From Kiritimatiellia bacterium (GTDB taxonomy: Bacteria > Verrucomicrobiota > Kiritimatiellia > RFP12 > UBA1067): a stretch of 64,000 nt of DNA. The DNA lies in NCBI GenBank assembly GCA_017514235.1, contig JAFWKK010000038.1, forward strand, positions 62,001 to 126,000. Reading direction: 5' to 3'. Position numbers and translations under genes: made by a program. Positions 1 through 7,541 of this stretch are shown in pieces. Within the stretch, counting starts at the first letter, position 1; each line of letters begins with the position of its first letter. The notes under the pieces were generated by a model. The model saw only the letters and a list, made by a program, of their open reading frames with translations. It was not told where the DNA came from and searched no databases.

Positions 1-39
1 AATCGAAACGTTCCTAGCCGCCGCCGACTGACGGCCTTC

Positions 40-585
40 CTAACGCACTCCGCCGTTCGCCTTGGAGAGCTTCTTAAGCTTCGCCGCGAAAGACAGGCGT
101 TCGACCGCCGACATGTGATCGACATAGAGGATGCCGTCAAGATGATCTATCTCGTGCTGGAGTGCCCTTGCAAGATATCCGCGAGCAGTAATCATCTGCG
201 GTCTGTTGTCATCGTCAAGATATTGGCAAACCACCTGCGCGGCACGGGTAATCGATCCGCCTACGCCGGGAAAGCTGAGGCAGCCCTCCTTGTCGCGCTG
301 GCTGCCCTCGCGGGCTACGATCTCCGGATTGAAGAGCTTAAGCGGCATTGGAATCGGGGCGTTGAACGCCTCGTCTTCCGGACTGTCGCAACCGTCCGGT
401 ATGTCGATGACGCACATCCTTTCCGTGCGCCCGACCTGCTCTGCGGCAAGACCGACACCTCCGGCGGAGTGCATTGTCTCGATCATGTCGTCCGCCAGGC
501 TGCGAAGCCCGTCATCGACAACCGTGATGGGAGTGGCCTTTTCGCGCAAGACCTTGGAACCGTATCTGTAGACCTTTAGCGTCAC
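40..585 (-). CDS. def: Peptide deformylase
   Basis: Removes the N-formyl group from nascent proteins in the cytoplasm, using a metal ion. All three family motifs are visible: GVGLAAEQ (residues 43-50), EGCLS with the metal-ligand cysteine at 102, and HEIDH (144-148). The 181-residue length is normal. In the first motif the usual proline or alanine before Q is glutamate. The start is GTG (583-585) with no clear Shine-Dalgarno sequence. The downstream neighbour lies outside the window, so a def-fmt pairing cannot be tested. dut lies 33 bases upstream on the same strand, so co-transcription is likely. Confidence 0.95.
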   Translation of the reverse strand: MTLKVYRYGSKVLREKATPITVVDDGLRSLADDMIETMHSAGGVGLAAEQVGRTERMCVIDIPDGCDSPEDEAFNAPIPMPLKLFNPEIVAREGSQRDKEGCLSFPGVGGSITRAAQVVCQYLDDDNRPQMITARGYLARALQHEIDHLDGILYVDHMSAVERLSFAAKLKKLSKANGGVR

Positions 586-618
586 CGGTGGAAGTGAAAT
601 TGCTTGGCGCTAACTACC

Positions 619-1047
619 TCAGACGCCGGTGGAGCCGAATCCGCCCGAACCGCGGTCCGTGTCATCGATCTCGTCCGTTTCGACCACAGTCGGCTGGGTC
701 ACTGGCGCGATGACGAGCTGTGCAATCCTGTCGCCCTTATTCACAGCGAAATCGGTGTCACCGAAGTTCGCAAGTATAACCCCTATCTCACCGCGATAGC
801 CGGAGTCAATCGTGCCGGGTGCGTTAAGCACGGTCACGCCATGCTTGAGCGCAAGTCCCGAGCGCGGCCGTACCTGTGCCTCGGTAAACGGCGGCAGATT
901 GACCACTAGCCCCGTATGGACGAGAGCGCGGCCGCCAGAATTGATTACAACGTCCTCCACGCTACACAAGTCCATGCCTGCATCGCTAGGATGAGCGTAG
1001 GCGGGAAGAACCGCGCCAGGACGAATGCGTCTGAAGGCGAGCGTCAT
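619..1047 (-). CDS. dut: Deoxyuridine 5'-triphosphate nucleotidohydrolase (dUTPase)
   Basis: Hydrolyses dUTP to dUMP and pyrophosphate, keeping uracil out of DNA and supplying the dTMP pathway. The five trimeric-dUTPase motifs appear in order: DAGMDL (22-27), PRSGL (61-65), GTIDSGYRGE (78-87, with the catalytic Asp and the substrate-stacking Tyr), GDRIAQLVI (105-113) and the glycine-rich RGSGGFGSTG tail (132-141). The length of 142 residues is typical. Its ATG overlaps the stop of the upstream chaperone gene as ATGA, so the two are translationally coupled. Confidence 0.97.
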   Translation of the reverse strand: MTLAFRRIRPGAVLPAYAHPSDAGMDLCSVEDVVINSGGRALVHTGLVVNLPPFTEAQVRPRSGLALKHGVTVLNAPGTIDSGYRGEIGVILANFGDTDFAVNKGDRIAQLVIAPVTQPTVVETDEIDDTDRGSGGFGSTGV

Positions 1048-2711
1048 TCCGCCTCGTCGTCCTCCTGATTCTCGACGGACGAAATCTCGCCCGGCTCGAA
1101 GCCGAGACGCTCAAGGTTCCACTTCTTCCACGCCTCGGGAATCTGGCGAAGCTGAAGCATGGCGAGGTCATCGCGAACCTGCGAGCGCAGGACCATCGCC
1201 TTCGCCGCATCGCCGGCAACGCGATCCTTGCAGACTACAAGCAAGGCTCTTCCAGGGTTGACGAGCGTGAAATCGGACACTTCACCCTTCTTCAGGCGCA
1301 TTGCCGCACGTGCGACAGCCATCGCATCCTCAAACGAACCATTCCCCTGGCGAAGATCGGCAACGGAGAAGGTGATGTTCGTGGAGATGCCCTTTTCCGC
1401 CTCGACGGCTGCAGCGCCCTTCTTGGCAATCGCCTCGATCTTCGCCTTGAAGGCGTTGGCCCTTGCGCTGCGGAGCGCTTGCGGACGTATCGCATTTTTA
1501 GCCTCGTCAAAGGTCGGCGTGTGCTTGGCGCTAGTCTCGGCCTTCTCGATAAGCCATACCGCACTGTCGGAGCTAACGACGGCGTAGCGAAGGTCCTCGC
1601 TGTCAGGATCCAGCTCCGCCACAGCCTCCGCAAAGCCTTGTGCGCCGGGGCATATCTGCGATGCGTGCTTCATGAAGCCTTCCTTGTAGGTTCCGTCATT
1701 CGAGAACCAGTCGCTGGTCGCGACCTTGAGCCCCTCCTCCTTGGCGATCTCGTCAAGCCTTGAAGAGCCCTTTGCGGCTTTCACGGCGTAGGCACGGAAG
1801 TTCAGGTTAGTCTCAAAGAACTGTATTGCAGCGATCTTACGGACCTCCTTTTCGACAGTGTCCTTGACTTCCTCGAACTTCTTCACTGTCTCGACGCCGT
1901 TCGTGTCGGTCGAAGTGTAGCGGTCCACCGTAGCGTCGTAGTGATCGCGAAGCTCATCCTCGGTGACAGTCATCTTCGCCAGCACGTTCGTGGCGGTCGC
2001 GTCAAAGCGCACGTAACGGATCTTGACACGCTCAGGCAGCTCAAGCGACTTGACGTTATCGTCATACCATTTGCGGAGCCCGGCGTCGTCGAGACTGACG
2101 GCATCAGCATCCTTCTTCGACTGGCTGAAGTGCGCGACCCGTACCGTGAAGGTGTCGGTCATGTCCGCAAGAGCCTGGTCCAGTTCCATCGGCGAAGCCC
2201 ATGTCGCCGACGACAGGACAGCCTGGCCGATGCGCATCAGCGTCAACCGCCGCTTGAGAAACGTCTCGAAGCGCTCCGGAGTGAGCGAGTTCTCGCGGAG
2301 GAGGCGCTGATAAAGCGTGAAACTGAAGCTGCCGTTAGCCTGGAAGGAACGGTCGTTCCTGATCATCGCCTGCACTTCGGCGTCGGTCGCCACGATGCCG
2401 TCGCGCTCCGCCACCTGAATTGCAGCGTAGTTCTCCCACGCCTGCCTGTTGACGTCGGCAGACTTCATCTGCCAGTCGCGCTGGCGGCCGAAACCACGGA
2501 TTTCCTCCGCCATCTCGAGGAACGTGCTCTCGCTCACCGGTTCGCCGGCCAGCGTCCCGGCCCTGCCGGACGAGCGTTCCTCTCCACCGCGCCCGTCGCG
2601 CAGGATGTCGTCTACCAGAAAATCGAACGCAAACGCACCGCCGACTATGACTGCGAACACACCCCACAACCACTTGTTGCGGATCAGCTTGTTGAACTGA
2701 TGAATTACCAT
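1044..2711 (-). CDS. PpiD/SurA-like periplasmic peptidyl-prolyl isomerase or chaperone
   Basis: A 555-residue membrane-anchored protein. A short cytoplasmic start is followed by one membrane segment at about residues 13-32, then a SurA_N-like helical region (about 45-220) and a long periplasmic part with alternating helices. This is the PpiD layout: an inner-membrane anchor with chaperone domains facing the periplasm, helping outer-membrane proteins fold. I do not see an unambiguous parvulin active-site block, so the isomerase activity may be absent and the role purely chaperone. The acidic tail (EDDEAE) is low complexity. Coupled to dut downstream by an ATGA overlap; the FecR-like gene lies 24 bases upstream. 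Confidence 0.75.
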   Translation of the reverse strand: MVIHQFNKLIRNKWLWGVFAVIVGGAFAFDFLVDDILRDGRGGEERSSGRAGTLAGEPVSESTFLEMAEEIRGFGRQRDWQMKSADVNRQAWENYAAIQVAERDGIVATDAEVQAMIRNDRSFQANGSFSFTLYQRLLRENSLTPERFETFLKRRLTLMRIGQAVLSSATWASPMELDQALADMTDTFTVRVAHFSQSKKDADAVSLDDAGLRKWYDDNVKSLELPERVKIRYVRFDATATNVLAKMTVTEDELRDHYDATVDRYTSTDTNGVETVKKFEEVKDTVEKEVRKIAAIQFFETNLNFRAYAVKAAKGSSRLDEIAKEEGLKVATSDWFSNDGTYKEGFMKHASQICPGAQGFAEAVAELDPDSEDLRYAVVSSDSAVWLIEKAETSAKHTPTFDEAKNAIRPQALRSARANAFKAKIEAIAKKGAAAVEAEKGISTNITFSVADLRQGNGSFEDAMAVARAAMRLKKGEVSDFTLVNPGRALLVVCKDRVAGDAAKAMVLRSQVRDDLAMLQLRQIPEAWKKWNLERLGFEPGEISSVENQEDDEAE

Positions 2712-2735
2712 ATCGTACTGCTCTTGTCCTGTTGC

Positions 2736-3815
2736 TTATTCGGCTTCCGTGTCGGAGCCGTCGTTTCCATTGTTGTTATTGCCGCTGCCGGCGTCAGAAT
2801 CGCCCGAGTCGGACTCGTCGGCATCGGCGGAAACCTCCGTCGTTGCCTCTGCCGCACGCCTGGCAAGCTCTTCACCGCTCAGCTTGTCTTTCGCAACGAG
2901 TTCGCCGGAATTTATCTCGGCGCGCCCCTCGCAGAAATAGCACTCGCTCTGGCGCTCGCCAGCCGCGTCGAACGCCATGGTGTGGACGCTCATGCGCTCG
3001 CCGATCGAAGGCAGGCAACGGCTGATGATGACCTTGGTCTTCGGCGACAGGTGCCAGTCAGTGGTCTTCTTCTCGACCGTAGAGACAATCTGGCCGTCAT
3101 CACCGACTTCGTCCCTGGCGCGCACGCCCTGGTCCAACCGAACCACGTAATCGCCACTGGTACCGTACAGGAACGTCACGAGATGGTCGTGGCTCGTACG
3201 GATTATGACCTCGTCGGCAGCACGCATCGCCGGAATGCTGAAGTGCTGGCCGTCGATCGCGAGAGATCCCGTCACGCATCGCACGGTCGCCTTGTCGCCG
3301 TCACCCAAGGACTCGTAAACGAACTTGGAATCGCCCGCGGGGTTCTTGACTGTGAAGCCTGGCGCCGTAACGAAGAAAGCTCCTTCACGCAGGTTGCTCG
3401 CCAGGGCCAGCTCGACGGTGCCGTAGGCCAGCACGATGCCGCGCGTCTGCTCGCCGACCGGCTGCTGGCGCGTTCCGAACGACGACTCTCCTGAAATCGT
3501 CGCCAAGGAATCGATTCCGAACGCCAACACGAGCTTGCCGCCCAGTTTCGTGCGGTACGCAGCGCCCAGCGGATAAAAGCGCCCCTCCTCTACCGGCACC
3601 CATTCAGCAGAACCGGGACGAAGGACTTCGGCCGTTCCCTCTGCGAAACGGCAGTACGGCAGCGTCGAGAACACCGCAGCGGGCGCGGCAGCCTTCGGCA
3701 CGGCGGCCTCATCGGTTGCAGAGGCGGCTTCTTTCGTCGTCTCCTCTTCCTGTGCAAAAGCCGTCGCAGCCAGAAGCGCGGCTGCGAACGCGGACATTGT
3801 CTTCTTGATCGTCAT
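2736..3815 (-). CDS. FecR-domain-like secreted protein
   Basis: A 359-residue exported protein. An N-terminal signal peptide (hydrophobic core about 8-21, ending ATAFA) is followed by an acidic/alanine linker and then a beta-rich region in which phrases such as GTAEVLRPG, PLGAAYRT and FFVTAPGFTVKNP fit the FecR fold. The tail (about 320-359) is Ser/Asp/Asn/Gly low complexity with an NNNN run. No partner anti-sigma or TonB gene is adjacent, so a signalling role is not supported. It sits between galK (upstream) and the PpiD-like gene. The function is unknown beyond a secreted FecR-like domain. Confidence 0.6.
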   Translation of the reverse strand: MTIKKTMSAFAAALLAATAFAQEEETTKEAASATDEAAVPKAAAPAAVFSTLPYCRFAEGTAEVLRPGSAEWVPVEEGRFYPLGAAYRTKLGGKLVLAFGIDSLATISGESSFGTRQQPVGEQTRGIVLAYGTVELALASNLREGAFFVTAPGFTVKNPAGDSKFVYESLGDGDKATVRCVTGSLAIDGQHFSIPAMRAADEVIIRTSHDHLVTFLYGTSGDYVVRLDQGVRARDEVGDDGQIVSTVEKKTTDWHLSPKTKVIISRCLPSIGERMSVHTMAFDAAGERQSECYFCEGRAEINSGELVAKDKLSGEELARRAAEATTEVSADADESDSGDSDAGSGNNNNGNDGSDTEAE

Positions 3816-3836
3816 ACGGTCTCCGTTTTTGTAATG

Positions 3837-5015
3837 TCAGACAAGACTGGCGCCGTCGGACGGCTTGATGAGCGAGCAGACCGGCTCGTCGCCGAACTTA
3901 GCCTTGTACGCCGCTGAAATCTTGGCAGCGATCGCGTCCGCCGCCGCCGGATCCACAAGCAGGCAGCAGCTGCCGCCGAACCCGCCGCCGGAAAGGCGCG
4001 CCCCGTAGACCTCGGGAATGGCCTTCGCGGCGTCGACGATCGCGTCGAGCTCCTCGCAGGAGTTCTCGAACCAGCGCCGGCTCGACTCGTGCGAATCGAA
4101 CATCAGCGCGCCGAAGCCCTTCAAGTCGCCCTTCTTGAGCAGCGCCGCGCCCTGCAGGACGCGCTCGTCCTCGCCGATCGGATGCACGGCGCGGCGCGCG
4201 GTCGTCTCGTCGAGCCCGTCGCGGTAAAGGACCCACTCGGCCATCGTAACGTCACGCAGGTGGGTCACCTTCTTGCGGAGGACGCCCGCGAAGTGCGCGG
4301 CCGCGTCTTCGCATGCCTTCCGCCTGGAGGCGTAGGCACCGTCGACGAGCGCATGGTGGGCGTTCGACTTCACCATCATGAACGCGACGCCGTCGCCGAG
4401 CGGGACGTTCTCGAAGGAGCAGAACCGGAAGTCGCTCTTCACGAGCGCCCCGGCCCTGCCGTAGAGCGAGGACGCCTGGTCCAGCAGGCCGCACGGGCAG
4501 CCGGCGAACGTGTGCTCCGCCTTCTGGCCGATCTTGGCGAGCGTAGTCTTGTCCTTCTCGATTCCGTAGATCTTTGCGAGCGCGAGGACGGTCGCCATCT
4601 CAAGCGCGGCGGACGAGCTGAGGCCCGCGCCAAGCGGTATGTTGCCGCCGAACACCGCATTGAAGCCCTTTCCGGCTGCAGCGGGATTCCCGTCGAAGAG
4701 CCAGTTGAACGTGCCGAGCGGGTAGTTGGCCCACGTCGCGCCCGACACCACCTTGGCCACCGCTCCGAGCGTGGTCTCGTAAGTCTCGCCGCCCATGTCA
4801 AGGGCGACAAGCGTCACCTTGTCGTCGGCAGCCGGCGACACGGCGAAGAACGTGCCCTTGTCGATGGCCGCCGAGAAGACGTAGCCCTCATTGTAGTCGG
4901 TGTGGTTGCCAAGCACCTCGATGCGCCCCGGCGCATAGGCGACGGCGGCAGGCTGCGCGCCGAACTTCGCCGCGAACGCCGCGACGACCTTGTCGTAGAC
5001 TTCCTTGTTGATCAT
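3837..5015 (-). CDS. galK: Galactokinase
   Basis: Phosphorylates alpha-D-galactose at C1 using ATP, the first committed step of the Leloir pathway. A GHMP kinase of 392 residues: the substrate motif GRIEVLGNHTDYNEG (30-44), the ATP loop PLGAGLSSSAALE (127-139) and the C-terminal glycine-rich LSGGGFGGS (about 352-360). In the signature the usual Glu/Asp before H-x-D-Y is Asn (GNHTDY). The start is ATG at 5015, three bases after the stop of the MFS transporter gene, so the pair forms a transport-plus-kinase operon. No galT, galE or galM is present in the window. Confidence 0.95.
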   Translation of the reverse strand: MINKEVYDKVVAAFAAKFGAQPAAVAYAPGRIEVLGNHTDYNEGYVFSAAIDKGTFFAVSPAADDKVTLVALDMGGETYETTLGAVAKVVSGATWANYPLGTFNWLFDGNPAAAGKGFNAVFGGNIPLGAGLSSSAALEMATVLALAKIYGIEKDKTTLAKIGQKAEHTFAGCPCGLLDQASSLYGRAGALVKSDFRFCSFENVPLGDGVAFMMVKSNAHHALVDGAYASRRKACEDAAAHFAGVLRKKVTHLRDVTMAEWVLYRDGLDETTARRAVHPIGEDERVLQGAALLKKGDLKGFGALMFDSHESSRRWFENSCEELDAIVDAAKAIPEVYGARLSGGGFGGSCCLLVDPAAADAIAAKISAAYKAKFGDEPVCSLIKPSDGASLV

Positions 5016-5018
5016 GGA

Positions 5019-6287
5019 TCAGGCCCTCTTTGCAGGTATGGAGAGAACGAGCGAGTAGAAAAGCACATACGCGAGAAGCGCGATCGACAGCCAGTAGCTG
5101 CTGAGAATGCCGACCTTGTCAGCCAGGAAACCCTGCACTGGAATGAGTATTCCGCCGAACACCATCGCCATGAAGATGCCGGAACCCATCGGCACGTACT
5201 TGCCGAGGCCCTCGGCGGCCATGTTGAAGATGCCGCCCCACATCACCGACGTGCAGAGGCCGACAGCGACCATGAACGCCATCGACAGCGGGAACTCGCG
5301 CCCGAACAGCGTAATCATCTTGACGGGCACGAACATCGCCGCCAGCAGGAGGCAGATGCCGAGCGTCGCGAGGAAGGAGACCTGCACACGCGAAGAGACC
5401 TTGCCGCCGACAACGCCGCCTAGGATACGCCCGCACATCATCAGGAACCAGTATGCGCCGCAGACCGCACCGGCGACCGCGCCGCCCACGTACCACGGCT
5501 TGCCGACTTCCGTCATGTAGTTGAAGCCCATCGCAGGAACGCCAACCTCGATCACGATGTAGAAGAATATCGCCAGCGCGCCGAACGTGAAATGGCGGAA
5601 CTTGAGCGTCTCGACTATGTCCTTGACGACGGAAGTCTGACCCGACAGGCGAGCCGCCTTCTCCTCGGCCGTCTCCATGTGGGGCTCGGGAATCCGCGAA
5701 AACGCCACGATCACGAACGCGACCGCGAAGATCCCCATCGCGATCATAAGCGCCGGAGCCGCCTTGATGAAGGCGGTGTCCTTGGTGATCTCGCCGATGA
5801 GCCAGCCAAGGACGATCGGCGAGAGCGTCGCACCCACGGAATTGAGCGAGCAACCGAACTGGACGAGCTGGTTGCCCTTCTTGCCGCCGCCGCCGAGCGT
5901 ATTGAGGAGCGGGTTGGTGACGAGGTTAAGCATGCACATCGAGAAGCCCGCGATGAACGCGCCCGCGACATACACGGGGAACGAGCCGATGTAGCCGGAA
6001 AGGAGCTGCACCCCGACGCCCGTGAAGCCGACAGCAACCGCCGTGAGCGCCGTGAACTTGTAGCCCTTGCGCTTCAATATGAGGCCGCCGGGAATTCCCA
6101 TGAAGAGATAGGCGATGAAGTTGGCCGCGTTGCCCAGCTGCGATAGCGCGTTAGACGCATTGAACTGGTTCTTCGCTATGACGCCCATCGGCGTAGCGAA
6201 GTTCGTGACGAACGCAATCATGAAAAACAGCGCAAACATCGTCGCGATTGCGAAGATGTTGCCGGCGGAAGCCTCATTCTTTTCCAT
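5019..6287 (-). CDS. MFS sugar:H+ symporter, FucP/glucose-galactose type
   Basis: A 422-residue, 12-segment major facilitator protein. The FucP/GluP subfamily is suggested by the N-terminal FALFFMIAFVTNF region, LGNAANFIAYLFMGIPGG in segment 2, and the gap between segments 6 and 7 carrying a charged cytoplasmic loop (about 205-225). It most probably imports galactose or glucose, given that galK follows by three bases, although fucose cannot be excluded from sequence alone. Its ATG has an AGGAG Shine-Dalgarno sequence about 11 bases upstream and a TATACT -10 box at 6330-6335. Confidence 0.85.
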   Translation of the reverse strand: MEKNEASAGNIFAIATMFALFFMIAFVTNFATPMGVIAKNQFNASNALSQLGNAANFIAYLFMGIPGGLILKRKGYKFTALTAVAVGFTGVGVQLLSGYIGSFPVYVAGAFIAGFSMCMLNLVTNPLLNTLGGGGKKGNQLVQFGCSLNSVGATLSPIVLGWLIGEITKDTAFIKAAPALMIAMGIFAVAFVIVAFSRIPEPHMETAEEKAARLSGQTSVVKDIVETLKFRHFTFGALAIFFYIVIEVGVPAMGFNYMTEVGKPWYVGGAVAGAVCGAYWFLMMCGRILGGVVGGKVSSRVQVSFLATLGICLLLAAMFVPVKMITLFGREFPLSMAFMVAVGLCTSVMWGGIFNMAAEGLGKYVPMGSGIFMAMVFGGILIPVQGFLADKVGILSSYWLSIALLAYVLFYSLVLSIPAKRA

Positions 6288-6329
6288 ATTAGGGAACTCC
6301 TAATGACCTGTTGTGTGTGTTATGTGAGA

Positions 6330-6335
6330 AGTATA
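6330..6335 (-). promoter_or_regulatory. -10 box for the MFS transporter-galK operon
   Basis: TATACT on the minus strand, 42 bases before the ATG of the transporter. No convincing -35 box. The leader of about 35 bases contains an AGGAG ribosome site. Confidence 0.45.
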
Positions 6336-6372
6336 CCGCAAAACCGCCGAATAGTCAATGCGCCATCATGCC

Positions 6373-6404
6373 AAAACCGCGCCCCGCGACGGCCGTCGCG
6401 GGGC
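6373..6404 (-). terminator. Rho-independent terminator of the ABC/DUF4340 operon
   Basis: A perfect 10-bp GC stem (6381-6390 with 6395-6404, loop GGCC) lies 46 bases past the stop of the DUF4340 gene. On the minus strand it is followed by GCGCGGTTTT, so the U-tract is short. It also lies just upstream of the MFS promoter and separates the two transcription units. Confidence 0.6.
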
Positions 6405-6450
6405 AGGGCAGAGTGACGCCCGAAATCCGGGATAACGGCGAGGGACACGC

Positions 6451-7503
6451 CTACTTCTTCGCGTCGTCCTTCTTGGGGGCGTCCTTCTTCGTCTCAGCCT
6501 TCTTGGACTCTTCCTTCTTAGAATCGTCCTTCTTCGCTTCGTCTTTCTTCGGCTCTTCCTTGACCTTGACAAGATCCTTGCGGGTCTTCATCATGCTCTC
6601 GGCGGAATAAGACGAGATCACGAACACCCATTTCCCGTCATCAAGCTTGAAGTAGCGGTCGGAGCCGCCTTTCACCTTGTTGCCGACGGTAGCTACGTGG
6701 CTGACGGTATTGGAGCCCTCCTTGACCGTGACGGTGTAGACAGCGCCTGTGGCGAAGCCAAGCTCAGCCTCGGTGAGCTTGGGGTCGGCAACGGAGTTGA
6801 AGTCGAGGTACGAGAGCGCAGAATCGAGCGAATAGGTCTTGGAGGTGTCCAGCTCCTCCTTCGGCCCGAGCCCCTTCAGCACCCATGTCGAGTTCGTTCC
6901 CTTCTCCAGCTCCACCAGTTCCTTGCCCTGACGGTATGACACGGCGGTGACGTCGGACGACGGTATGGACGCGATGCGCGGATTGCACCACTTCTTCGCA
7001 TCGCCGTCGAAGGCGTCAAGCTCGTCCTTGACGAGCACCGTCTCACCCTCGAACGCGGCGTAGCGTCCGTCGGGATAGCCGCCCCCGCCGTACGCCGCCG
7101 CCTGGCCGGACGGCTTCTTCATGTGCTTGTCGCCAAGCTTCAGCGCGGCAAGCTCCTTGCCGGCGGAGTCCTTGAGGACGACCGACGTCTCTGCCCCAAG
7201 CTTGCGCCCGCGCGCGACCTGCCCGACCTTGAGCTCGGCGAGCTTCATCAGGTTCTCCACGATCTTCTCGCGGTCGGCCGGGTATCCGTATAGGGACTCC
7301 ACCTTCCAGCCGTCGGCTGCGGCGGCGAGCGTCAGCTTCCCGCCTATCTCGACGCGGGCGACGTCCGCCACGCTCAGTCCCGGCAGGACTACCTTGCCGT
7401 TGAGCTTCGCCGCGGAGGGCCGCGAACCGCTGTTCAGGAAATATGCCGCACAGCCAAGGACGACCGCCACGACGACAAGCACGATCAGGTTTTTCGTTTT
7501 CAT
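6451..7503 (-). CDS. DUF4340 domain protein
   Basis: A 350-residue protein with an N-terminal membrane anchor (about 6-22) and an extracytoplasmic DUF4340-type body built of repeated beta units (LVELEKGTNSTWVLKG, YTVTVKEGSNTVSH). The last 40 or so residues are a Lys/Glu/Asp low-complexity tail (repeats of KKDE/KKEE type). DUF4340 proteins habitually sit after GldF/GldG-like ABC components, as here, and are thought to be accessory parts of that exporter; the substrate is unknown. It ends the operon at a GC-rich terminator. Confidence 0.8.
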   Translation of the reverse strand: MKTKNLIVLVVVAVVLGCAAYFLNSGSRPSAAKLNGKVVLPGLSVADVARVEIGGKLTLAAAADGWKVESLYGYPADREKIVENLMKLAELKVGQVARGRKLGAETSVVLKDSAGKELAALKLGDKHMKKPSGQAAAYGGGGYPDGRYAAFEGETVLVKDELDAFDGDAKKWCNPRIASIPSSDVTAVSYRQGKELVELEKGTNSTWVLKGLGPKEELDTSKTYSLDSALSYLDFNSVADPKLTEAELGFATGAVYTVTVKEGSNTVSHVATVGNKVKGGSDRYFKLDDGKWVFVISSYSAESMMKTRKDLVKVKEEPKKDEAKKDDSKKEESKKAETKKDAPKKDDAKK

Positions 7504-7541
7504 TCCTTATTCTCCCAATCTTCGTTATGCAGTTGCATGCC

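Noticed and set aside
1941-3494. 517-codon open frame on the plus strand
   Set aside because: Antisense to the PpiD-like and FecR-like genes; no domain, no ribosome site.
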